Source of the DNA: Micromonospora sp. WMMD980
Lineage (GTDB): Bacteria > Actinomycetota > Actinomycetes > Mycobacteriales > Micromonosporaceae
Assembly (NCBI RefSeq): GCF_029626035.1
Contig: NZ_JARUBE010000003.1
Span: forward strand, 5,642,001 to 5,706,000
Length of the DNA stretch: 64,000 nucleotides
Direction of reading: 5' to 3'
A model generated the notes under the pieces. That model had not been told where the DNA came from, did no database searches, and saw only the letters and a program-made list of their open reading frames with translations. Of the stretch, positions 40,266 to 46,762 are shown piece after piece. The stretch's first letter is position 1; each line of letters begins with the position of its first letter. The translations under genes and the position numbers were made by a program.

Positions 40266-41126
40266 TCACCGTACGAGGCGGGACAACCTTCGGTCAGCCA
40301 GCGGCTTGCCGCCGGTCTGACAGGTCGGGCAGTACTGGAGGCTCGAATCGGCGAACGACACCTCCCGCACCGTGTCACCGCAGACCGGACAGGGCAGGCC
40401 CTTCCGGGCGTGCACCTTGAGGCCCGACCGCTTCTCACCCTTCAGCTCCGCGGCCCGCTGCCCCATCGACCGCCGCACCGCGTCGCCGAGCACCGTCCGG
40501 GTCGCCGCGTGTAGGCCGGCGAGCTGCTCGTCGGTGAGCCGATCGGTGATCGCGAACGGGGACAGCCGCGCCGCGTGCAGGATCTCGTCCGAGTAGGCGT
40601 TCCCCACACCGGCCAGCACGGACTGGTCGGTCAGCACTCCCTTCACCTGGCCGCGGCGGCTGCGCAGCCGCTCGGCGAACGTGGGCAGGTCGGCCGCCAG
40701 CGCGTCCGGGCCCAGCTTCGTCACGCCGGGCACCAGGGCCGGATCGGTGACCAGGTAGGCGGCCAGCTTCTTCTGCGTGCCGGCCTCAGTCAGGTCGAAC
40801 CCGGAGCCGTCGTCGAGGCGCAGCCGCACCGCGATCGGACCCTTGCCGGGCCGCAGCGGGGTGGCGGACGGGAACGCCTCCCGGTAGTGCAGCCAGCCCG
40901 CGCGGGCCAGGTGGACCACCAGGTGCAGGTCGTCGCCGAACCGGACGTCCAGGAACTTTCCGTACCGGCCCGCGCCGGTGACCGTGCGGCCGGCCACCGC
41001 ACTGGGCGGCGGGTCGTACGTCTTCAGCGCGTTGATCGACGCCACCTCGAACCGCTCGACCCGCCGGCCGACCGCCCGCTCACGCAGGTAACCGGCGAGC
41101 GCTTCCACCTCCGGTAGTTCAGGCAC
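40266..41126 (-). CDS. Formamidopyrimidine-DNA glycosylase / endonuclease VIII family protein
   Basis: 286 residues. Base excision repair enzymes of this family remove oxidised bases; Pro2 of PELPEVEALAGYLRE is the catalytic N-terminus after Met1 removal. The H2TH domain (QVLTDQSVLAGVGNAYSDEILHAARLSPF) and a C-terminal zinc finger (CPVC...CPTC) are present. The position of TEAGTQKKLAAY differs from classical Fpg, as seen in other actinobacterial Fpg-like proteins, so substrate choice may differ. GTG 41126 is set by the conserved PELPEVE start. A TACCGT -10-like element is 6 nt upstream and overlaps the divergent promoter of the glycosyltransferase. Confidence 0.93.
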   Translation of the reverse strand: MPELPEVEALAGYLRERAVGRRVERFEVASINALKTYDPPPSAVAGRTVTGAGRYGKFLDVRFGDDLHLVVHLARAGWLHYREAFPSATPLRPGKGPIAVRLRLDDGSGFDLTEAGTQKKLAAYLVTDPALVPGVTKLGPDALAADLPTFAERLRSRRGQVKGVLTDQSVLAGVGNAYSDEILHAARLSPFAITDRLTDEQLAGLHAATRTVLGDAVRRSMGQRAAELKGEKRSGLKVHARKGLPCPVCGDTVREVSFADSSLQYCPTCQTGGKPLADRRLSRLVR

Positions 41127-41132
41127 AGGACA

Positions 41133-41142
41133 ACGGTAGCCT
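41133..41142. promoter_or_regulatory. Overlapping divergent -10 elements for Fpg-like and GT4 genes
   Basis: TACCGT (minus, 41133-41138, 6 nt before GTG 41126) and TAGCCT (plus, 41137-41142, 8 nt before GTG 41151) share the TA at 41137-41138. The two start codons are only 24 bp apart. Confidence 0.6.
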
Positions 41143-41150
41143 TTCCACCC

Positions 41151-42401
41151 GTGAGAATCGTGGTGGCGCACAACCGGTATCGGGAAGCCCAGCCCTCCGG
41201 CGAGAACACCATCGTCGACGCGGAGATCGCCCAGCTCACCGCCGCCGGTGTGGAGGTGCTGCCGTTCCTGCGCAGCTCCGACGAGATCCCCTCGATGTCG
41301 AAGCCGGCCAAGGCGCTGCTGCCGATCTCGCCGATCTGGGCCCCGAAGGCCCAGCACGACCTCGACCGCCTGCTGGTCGAGCACCGGCCGGACGCGCTGC
41401 ACCTGCACAACCCGTACCCGCTGCTCTCGCCCTGGGTGGTGCGGACCGCGCACAAGCGCGGCGTGCCGGTGGTGCAGACGGTGCACAACTACCGCCAGGT
41501 CTGCTCCTCCGGCCTCTACTTCCGCGACGGCGTGATCTGCCAGGACTGTCGCGGTCGGAAGCTGGGCGTGCCGGCGATCGTGCACCGCTGCTACCGCGAC
41601 TCCCGGGCGCAGAGCGCGCTGATGGCGACCACGCTCGCCGTGCACCGCCCCACCTGGAGGTCGGTGGACCGATTCATCGCGCTCACCACGGCCGTTGCCG
41701 ACCATCTGCGGGACTACGGCATCCCGGACGAGCGGATCGTGGTCAAGCCGAACGCGGTGCCGGACCCCGGCACCCCGGTGCCCCCGGGCAACGGCTTCCT
41801 GTTCATGGGCCGGCTCAGCCCGGAGAAGGGGCTGGACCTGCTGCTGTCGGCGTGGCGTCGGCACCCGGTGGGCGCGCTCGGCCCGCTGCGGATCGCCGGT
41901 GACGGCGAGCTGCGACCGCTGGCCGAGGAGGCCGCCGCCGAGCGGCCAGACGTGCTCTACCTCGGCCAGCTCGACCGGCCGGGGGTCCGCGCCGCGCTGG
42001 CCGACAGCGCCGTGGTGCTGGCCACGTCGACCTGGCACGACGTGCTGCCCACCGTGATCATCGAGGCGCTGGCCGCCGGCCGCCCGGTGCTCGGCACCGC
42101 GCTCGGCGGTATCCCGTACCTGGTCGGCGCGGACACCCCGCGCGAGCCCGCCGGCACCGGCCCGGCCGAGGTGGCGACCGCCGCGCCCGGCGACGGTCGC
42201 GTCCCACTGCCGACCGGGGTGCAGCGCGGCGAAGCCGGCTGGGTGGTCGCGCCGGAGGTCGACGCGCTGGCCGCCGCGCTGCCGCTGGCCGCCGCCGAGG
42301 CGGGCGCGCTCGCCGGGGCGGCCCGGAGCCGCTACGAGCGCACGTTCCACCCCGACGTGATCACCAAGCGCCTGATCGACGTCTACGCCTCGCTGTCCTG
42401 A
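41151..42401 (+). CDS. Glycosyltransferase family 4 (GT-B fold)
   Basis: 416 residues. The N-terminal GT-B domain opens MRIVVAHNRYREAQPSGENTIVDAEIAQLTAAGVEV and includes LHNPYPLLSPWVVRTAHKRGVPVVQTVHNYRQVCSSGL. The donor-binding C-terminal domain has GRLSPEKGLDLLLSAWRRH, RIAGDGELRPLAEE and the nucleotide-sugar motif TWHDVLPTVIIEALAAGRPVLGT. GTG 41151 has TAGCCT 8 nt upstream. The unusual CSSG and CQDCRG cysteines are found in some actinobacterial GT4 proteins and may bind metal. The acceptor is unknown; the neighbouring polysaccharide genes suggest envelope glycan synthesis. Confidence 0.9.
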   Translation: MRIVVAHNRYREAQPSGENTIVDAEIAQLTAAGVEVLPFLRSSDEIPSMSKPAKALLPISPIWAPKAQHDLDRLLVEHRPDALHLHNPYPLLSPWVVRTAHKRGVPVVQTVHNYRQVCSSGLYFRDGVICQDCRGRKLGVPAIVHRCYRDSRAQSALMATTLAVHRPTWRSVDRFIALTTAVADHLRDYGIPDERIVVKPNAVPDPGTPVPPGNGFLFMGRLSPEKGLDLLLSAWRRHPVGALGPLRIAGDGELRPLAEEAAAERPDVLYLGQLDRPGVRAALADSAVVLATSTWHDVLPTVIIEALAAGRPVLGTALGGIPYLVGADTPREPAGTGPAEVATAAPGDGRVPLPTGVQRGEAGWVVAPEVDALAAALPLAAAEAGALAGAARSRYERTFHPDVITKRLIDVYASLS

Positions 42402-42430
42402 GGGGCGGTCCGTGCAGGCTGGCTTGTAGG

Positions 42431-42436
42431 TACAAT
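42431..42436 (+). promoter_or_regulatory. -10-like TACAAT upstream of the toxin-antitoxin pair
   Basis: It gives a short leader of about 25 nt that carries GGGAGG before the antitoxin GTG 42468. Confidence 0.5.
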
Positions 42437-42467
42437 TGCGGTGTTGTCGGCACAAGGGAGGTGTTCA

Positions 42468-42752
42468 GTGAGCACCGTGTCCGTGCGTGAGTTCTCCTAC
42501 AACCCCAGTGCGATGTTCGCCCGCGTGGAACAGGGCGAGACGATCGAGGTCACGCGGCACGGCAGCGTGATCGCGGTGCTGCTGCCGGGCTCCGGGACGC
42601 TCGGAAGATACGCGAGCCTGGTGGCCAAAGGGGTGATTCGCCTCAAGGCGACCACCACGAACGACCTCGACCGGCTGCCCCGTTACGACGTGCCGCCCGA
42701 TGTCTCCACCCTTGACCTGCTGCTGGCCGACCGCGAGGACGACGACCGGTGA
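42468..42752 (+). CDS. Antitoxin of the Phd/YefM family
   Basis: 94 residues. The N-terminal half (TVSVREFSYNPSAMFARVEQGETIEVTRHGSVIAVLLPG) is the Phd-type DNA-binding and dimerisation domain. The C-terminal half (ARYASL..., VPPDVSTLDLLLADREDDDR) is the extended acidic tail that would wrap the toxin. It represses its own operon and neutralises the PIN ribonuclease encoded next. GTG 42468 has GGGAGG 6-7 nt upstream; its stop overlaps the toxin start in GTGA. The longer upstream frame is not used because it crosses the promoter. Confidence 0.88.
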   Translation: MSTVSVREFSYNPSAMFARVEQGETIEVTRHGSVIAVLLPGSGTLGRYASLVAKGVIRLKATTTNDLDRLPRYDVPPDVSTLDLLLADREDDDR

Positions 42753-43141
42753 TCTACCTGGACGCGTCCGCCCTGGTCACTCTGATCGCGGGCCGCACCT
42801 ACGTCACCGAGCTGCAGGACTTTCTGGCGAGTCGGGCGGGCATGCCGATGGGAACCAGCTCCGTCGGATTCGTCGAGACGGTACGCACCCTCGACCGGGT
42901 CGGCGACTACCCGGACGCCATGCAGATGTTGGTCCGGAACTTCACCGAGGTCCTAGTGACCGAGGAGGTCCGGGATTTGGCGGCTGCCCTCCCCACCGGT
43001 ATTCGGACGTTGGACGCGCTGCACGTGGCGAGTGCCCAGGCGCTCGGTGACGCGCTCGACACGCTTGTCACGTACGACAAGCGGATGTCGGATATCGCAG
43101 CATCGGTGGGCCTGCCGGTCGCCGCACCAGGTACCGACTGA
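42749..43141 (+). CDS. PIN-domain toxin (VapC family)
   Basis: 130 residues. PIN acidic residues are Asp5 (IYLDASALV), Glu43 (GFVETVRTL), Asp89 (RTLDALHVASA) and Asp110 (TYDKRM), the set that binds Mg2+ in RNA-cleaving VapC toxins. GTG 42749 overlaps the antitoxin stop (GTGA), so both are made together. A dispersed palindromic repeat starts about 10 nt past the stop. The cleavage target (often tRNA or rRNA) cannot be predicted. Confidence 0.9.
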   Translation: MIYLDASALVTLIAGRTYVTELQDFLASRAGMPMGTSSVGFVETVRTLDRVGDYPDAMQMLVRNFTEVLVTEEVRDLAAALPTGIRTLDALHVASAQALGDALDTLVTYDKRMSDIAASVGLPVAAPGTD

Positions 43142-43150
43142 GCCTCAAGC

Positions 43151-43174
43151 GGCGTTAAGAGAGGCCCCTCCTCA
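43151..43174. repeat. Single palindromic unit (U6) of the dispersed repeat family
   Basis: GGCGTTAAGAGAGGCCCCTC and four further bases, matching U1 and U3. It lies between the convergent PIN toxin and CDP-alcohol transferase genes and contains the latter's stop codon. Confidence 0.8.
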
Positions 43175-43891
43175 GCGAGCGGCGCGGGCGGAGAAGGCGA
43201 TGCTGGCGAGCAGGAAGCCGCCGTTCACGACGGTGAACGCCACCATCACCCAGAACGCCAGCGCCGGCGCGAACACCAGCACCAGCCCGGCCACGAAGAT
43301 CACCGCGCCGTAGTCGCGGACCAGCTTCACCAGGCGTACCGGCAGCGACGTCGAAGTGACCATGCTGGCCGCGTTCGGGCCGGCCTGCATCACCGACGTC
43401 ACCAGGTTGACCATCCAGGTGCCGGCGAACACCGCCACCAGCCAGACCGGCGTGGCCGGGCGCTGCGCCACCGCCACCGCTCCGATCGCGGTCACCAGCG
43501 CGATCTGGGCGGCCACGTCGCAGAGCACGTCGATCCGGGCGCCGGCCGCGCTGCCCTGCCCGGTCACCCGGGCGAGCTGCCCGTCGGCGCAGTCCAACGC
43601 GTACGCGATCTGCCAGCCGATCAGCGCGACCAGCCCGACCACCCAGGCCGCGACGGTGCCGGCGGCCACGTCGTCGGCGAGCGCGACCACGGTGATCGAG
43701 GCGGCCAGCCCCAGCACCAGGTTGGCCAGGGTCAGCGCGGTCGGGCGCAGCCCCAGCCGCTGGGCGACGAGCGCGAACGCCGCCCCGATCCACTGGCTGA
43801 TCGACTCGCTGAACAGGCCGCCACCCCGGTTGACCCGGTGGAAGTCGGCGACGGTGGGACGGGGCTCAGCCACTGTGGTCGCGGAGTGCAC
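43172..43891 (-). CDS. CDP-alcohol phosphotransferase family membrane enzyme
   Basis: 239 residues with about six membrane helices. The family motif D-x2-DG-x2-AR-x8-G-x3-D-x3-D is complete in the stretch from DCADGQLARV to IDVLCD. These enzymes transfer a phospho-alcohol or diacylglycerol-phosphate group from a CDP carrier. The gene overlaps the end of the dehydrogenase gene upstream (26 nt from GTG 43891, 8 nt from the alternative GTG 43873), making a coupled three-gene unit with the nucleotidyltransferase. The acceptor and donor are therefore probably made in the same pathway. The lipid or polymer product is unknown. Confidence 0.87.
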   Translation of the reverse strand: MHSATTVAEPRPTVADFHRVNRGGGLFSESISQWIGAAFALVAQRLGLRPTALTLANLVLGLAASITVVALADDVAAGTVAAWVVGLVALIGWQIAYALDCADGQLARVTGQGSAAGARIDVLCDVAAQIALVTAIGAVAVAQRPATPVWLVAVFAGTWMVNLVTSVMQAGPNAASMVTSTSLPVRLVKLVRDYGAVIFVAGLVLVFAPALAFWVMVAFTVVNGGFLLASIAFSARAAR

Positions 43892-44933
43892 CGGCGTAGT
43901 CTGCCAGCCGCTCCCGGGTCTCGGAAGCGGACATCGCCAGGTGTTCGAGGATGGTGTAGCGGTCCGGCCGGGTGGCCGGCGCGAACTGCACCGCCTCGAC
44001 GAACCGGTCGTCGGTCAGCCCCACCTCGGCCGGCAGCCGGGGCAGCCCGTGCCGGGCCAGGCAGGCCGACATCTCGACGAACCGGCGCTCGTCGCCGCGC
44101 AGGAACGTGCAGAACAACGCGCCCAGCCCGGCCAGCTCGCCGTGCGAGGCGGTGCCGGGGAAGAGCGCGTCGATCGCGTGCATGATCTCGTGGCAGCCAC
44201 CGCTGCACGGGCGGCTGGTGCCCTCGATGGCCATCGCCAGGCCACTGGAGATCAACGCGTCGGCCAGCACCGTGACGAACGCGTCGTCGGCCATGTCGCC
44301 CGGGTGGTTGAGCACCGCCTCGGCGCCCGCCCGCGAAAGCGAGGCGGCCAGCCCGTCGAACGCCTCACCGCGCACCTCGCGGGCCAGCTCCCAGTCGGCC
44401 AGCGCGCTGATGTTGCTGACCACGTCACCGAGGCCGGCGCGGTTGTGCCGCTCCGGCCCGGCCTCCACGAAGTCCAGGTCGACGATGACCGCGATCGGGA
44501 TGTGCACCCCGTAGGAGCCCTTCAGGCCCTCGGTGATCAGGCTGGCCACCGGCGAGGCGATGCCGTCGTTGGCGAGCGCGGTCGCCACCGACACCATCGG
44601 CAGGCCGCGCCGGGTCGCCGCGTACTTGGCCACGTCGATCGTCTTGCCGCCGCCGATGCCGACCACCGCGTCGTACGACCGGGCGCGCAGCTTGCCGCCC
44701 AGCTCGTCGGCGGCGTCCAGGGTGCCGCCGGAAACCGTGAACACGTCCGCCGACCGCAGCGACGGCCGGAGCAGCTCGGCGATCTTCTCGCCCTGCCCCG
44801 GCCCGACCACCACCGCCACGTCGCCGCCGGCCGAGATCCGGCCGTCGGAGAGGATCGACGCCAGGTCCGCCACCGCGCCCCGCCGCACGTCGATGTGCAG
44901 CGGAGTGAGGACGCTACGGGCTAGTAGCGGCAC
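43866..44933 (-). CDS. Iron-containing alcohol dehydrogenase family protein (glycerol-1-phosphate dehydrogenase-like)
   Basis: 355 residues. The NAD(P)-binding signature is VVGIGGGKTIDVAKYAA, with metal-binding His residues in EIMHAIDAL and ASHGELAGLG. GNPDG-like NPGDMADDAF and the overall layout match sn-glycerol-1-phosphate dehydrogenase and AraM-like enzymes, which reduce dihydroxyacetone phosphate. GTG 44933 overlaps the nucleotidyltransferase stop by 13 nt. The CDP-alcohol phosphotransferase follows in overlap. The substrate is inferred from family and context, and other polyol phosphates are possible. Confidence 0.85.
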   Translation of the reverse strand: MPLLARSVLTPLHIDVRRGAVADLASILSDGRISAGGDVAVVVGPGQGEKIAELLRPSLRSADVFTVSGGTLDAADELGGKLRARSYDAVVGIGGGKTIDVAKYAATRRGLPMVSVATALANDGIASPVASLITEGLKGSYGVHIPIAVIVDLDFVEAGPERHNRAGLGDVVSNISALADWELAREVRGEAFDGLAASLSRAGAEAVLNHPGDMADDAFVTVLADALISSGLAMAIEGTSRPCSGGCHEIMHAIDALFPGTASHGELAGLGALFCTFLRGDERRFVEMSACLARHGLPRLPAEVGLTDDRFVEAVQFAPATRPDRYTILEHLAMSASETRERLADYAGALRDHSG

Positions 44934-45652
44934 GCGATCTCCCGCGCCCGGGCCAGGTCCTCGTGGTTGTCGACCTCGACCCAGGAGACGTCCCCGATCG
45001 GCGCCGCCCGCACCTCGCCGCCGCGGTCGGCGAACTCCTGGTAGCCGTCCTCGTAGTAGAGGTTCGGGTCGCGCCGCCAGGTCGCCTCCAGCGCGTCGGC
45101 GAGCGCGTCGGCCACCTGCGGCTCGATCAGCGTCGCGCCGATGTACTCGCCGTACGCCTCGCCCGGGTCCATCAGCTTGGTGATCCGGGTGAGCTGGCCG
45201 GCGGCGTCGAAGGTGGTCTTCATCTCCTCCTCGGCCAGTGGCTTGAGCGTGTCCACGGCAAGCAGGACGCCCGGCCCGCGCTCGGCCAGCAGCGTCTTCT
45301 CCACGCTCACCGGGTGCACGGTGTCGCCGTTGACCAGCAGCACGCCCCGGGAGAAGTGCTCCCGGGCCAGCCAGAGCGAGTAGGCGTTGTTCCACTCCTC
45401 GGCCTTGTCGTTGTCGACCAGGGTGATCGTGACGCCGTACTTCTCCGCCAGCTCGATCTGGCGCTGCCGGACCGCGTCGGCCGCGTAGCCGACCACGATC
45501 ACCACCTCGGTCAGGCCCACCTCGGCGAGGTTGCGCAGCGCGATGTCGAGGATGGTGATCTCCCCGTCGACCGGCACCAGGGCCTTGGGCAGGGTGTCCG
45601 TGTGCGGCCGCAGCCGGCGCCCCGCACCCGCGGCGAGCACCATCCCGATCAT
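44921..45652 (-). CDS. Nucleotidyltransferase (LicC / phosphocholine or polyol-phosphate cytidylyltransferase-like)
   Basis: 243 residues. The nucleotidyltransferase signature is MVLAAGAGRRLRPHTDTLPKALVPVDG (pyrophosphorylase loop), then VIVVGYAADAVRQRQIELAEKYGV, LLVNGDTVHPVS with the metal-binding Asp, and VEVDNHEDLARAREI. It resembles LicC and related CTP-dependent enzymes that make a CDP-activated alcohol. ATG 45652 is selected (an internal ATG is at 45643). A TATCCT -10 lies at 45691-45696, and GAGGAG is about 10 nt before the start. It is the first gene of the CDP-alcohol cassette. Confidence 0.87.
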   Translation of the reverse strand: MIGMVLAAGAGRRLRPHTDTLPKALVPVDGEITILDIALRNLAEVGLTEVVIVVGYAADAVRQRQIELAEKYGVTITLVDNDKAEEWNNAYSLWLAREHFSRGVLLVNGDTVHPVSVEKTLLAERGPGVLLAVDTLKPLAEEEMKTTFDAAGQLTRITKLMDPGEAYGEYIGATLIEPQVADALADALEATWRRDPNLYYEDGYQEFADRGGEVRAAPIGDVSWVEVDNHEDLARAREIACRY

Positions 45653-45737
45653 GCCGACACGCTCCTCTTCTCGACCGATTCCACGAGGCGAGGATATCGT
45701 CGGCGACCCGGGAGCCGGGGTTCAGCCCGTGATCGCC

Positions 45738-46187
45738 CTAGAGCCCGATCGACCGCAGCGCGGCGAAGCCGTCCGTCACGATCTGCCGGATCAGCCCGTC
45801 GTTGGCGTCGCGGTGCTCGTCCAGCAGGGCGATGTCCCGCTCGGCCAGCCAGCGGAACTCGGTGTGCTCGGTAGGCTCCAGCCGGGGGCGGCTCAGGTCG
45901 CCGTCCACCCGGACCAGGAAGTCGGTCTCGATTCGCGCCAGCCCGTCGTCGCCGGTGTAGCGGTATTCGCCGACCAGGCCGAGCACGTGCGACACGGCCC
46001 AACCGGTTTCCTCGGTGACCTCCCGGCGCAGCGCGTCGTCGATCTCCTCACCCGGTTCGAGGTGGCCGCCGGCGATGTCCCAGCAGTTGGGGAAGAGCCG
46101 TCGCTCGGCGGAGCGGCGCTGGACGAAGATGCGGCCGTCGTCGTCGACGATCAGCGCGCCGGCACAGCGAAGGGGCTCGGTGGGCAT
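45738..46187 (-). CDS. Nudix hydrolase
   Basis: 149 residues. The Nudix box is GGHLEPGEEIDDALRREVTEETGW, matching GX5EX7REUXEEXGU. A Nudix enzyme cleaves nucleoside diphosphates linked to another moiety; the substrate is not identifiable. ATG 46187 directly follows GGAGG with no spacer, but a TACTGT element 6 nt upstream makes a leaderless start plausible. The gene stands alone, divergent from the CBS gene. Confidence 0.9.
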   Translation of the reverse strand: MPTEPLRCAGALIVDDDGRIFVQRRSAERRLFPNCWDIAGGHLEPGEEIDDALRREVTEETGWAVSHVLGLVGEYRYTGDDGLARIETDFLVRVDGDLSRPRLEPTEHTEFRWLAERDIALLDEHRDANDGLIRQIVTDGFAALRSIGL

Positions 46188-46193
46188 CCTCCG

Positions 46194-46199
46194 ACAGTA
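46194..46199 (-). promoter_or_regulatory. Putative -10 element (TACTGT) of the Nudix gene
   Basis: It lies 6 nt before ATG 46187. Confidence 0.5.
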
Positions 46200-46296
46200 G
46201 CCATCCGCGCCGCTCGCGGCGATGCCCCTTCTTGTCCGGGTACGCATCGATGGCCCACCATGTCCGTAACCAGTCGCCGTCCCGCAGGAGTGATGT

Positions 46297-46692
46297 GTGA
46301 TGCAGGTTCGGGAAGCGATGTCCAGTGAGGTTCTCGTGGTCGGCCCGGAGCACACGCTCCGCCAGGCGGCCCGGATGATGTCGGCCCGCGGTGTCGGGTC
46401 GGCGGTCGTGATCGACCCGGACTCCGAGGGGGTCGGGATCATGACCGAACGCGACGTGCTGAAGGCGATCGGCGCCGGGCTCGACCCGGACACCGAACGC
46501 ACCGGCGCCCACCTGACCTGGGACGTCGTCTACGCCGGCCCGGACTGGACGGTGGAGGAGGCGGCCGCGGCGATGGCCCGGGGCGGGTTCCGCCACCTGG
46601 TCGTGCTCGACGGCCAGGAGGTGGCCGGGGTGATCTCGGTACGTGACCTGATGCGGATCTGGGCAGGGGAACACGCCCCGACCCGGGCCTGA
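46297..46692 (+). CDS. CBS-domain pair protein
   Basis: 131 residues, a Bateman module of two CBS domains (REAMSSEVLVVGPEHTLRQAARMMSARGVGSAVVID and GPDWTVEEAAAAMARGGFRHLVVLDGQEVAGVISVRDLM). Such modules bind adenosyl compounds (AMP, ATP, SAM) and act as energy or redox sensors. There is no attached catalytic domain. GTG 46297 has CAGGAG 6-7 nt upstream; ATG 46300 is an alternative. It is followed by a perfect palindrome. In actinobacteria such free CBS pairs are common and often hypoxia- or stress-linked, but no such signal is seen here. Confidence 0.88.
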   Translation: MMQVREAMSSEVLVVGPEHTLRQAARMMSARGVGSAVVIDPDSEGVGIMTERDVLKAIGAGLDPDTERTGAHLTWDVVYAGPDWTVEEAAAAMARGGFRHLVVLDGQEVAGVISVRDLMRIWAGEHAPTRA

Positions 46693-46698
46693 GACGGG

Positions 46699-46730
46699 CG
46701 ATGGCCCGGCCGGTACCGGCCGGGCCATCG
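46699..46730. terminator. Perfect 32-bp palindrome after the CBS gene
   Basis: CGATGGCCCGGCCGGT and its exact complement, with no loop needed (four central bases may unpair). It lies between the convergent CBS and secreted-protein genes and works in both directions. Confidence 0.87.
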
Positions 46731-46762
46731 TCGTGCGGTGTGTCTCGGTCGCGCCGCCCCGG

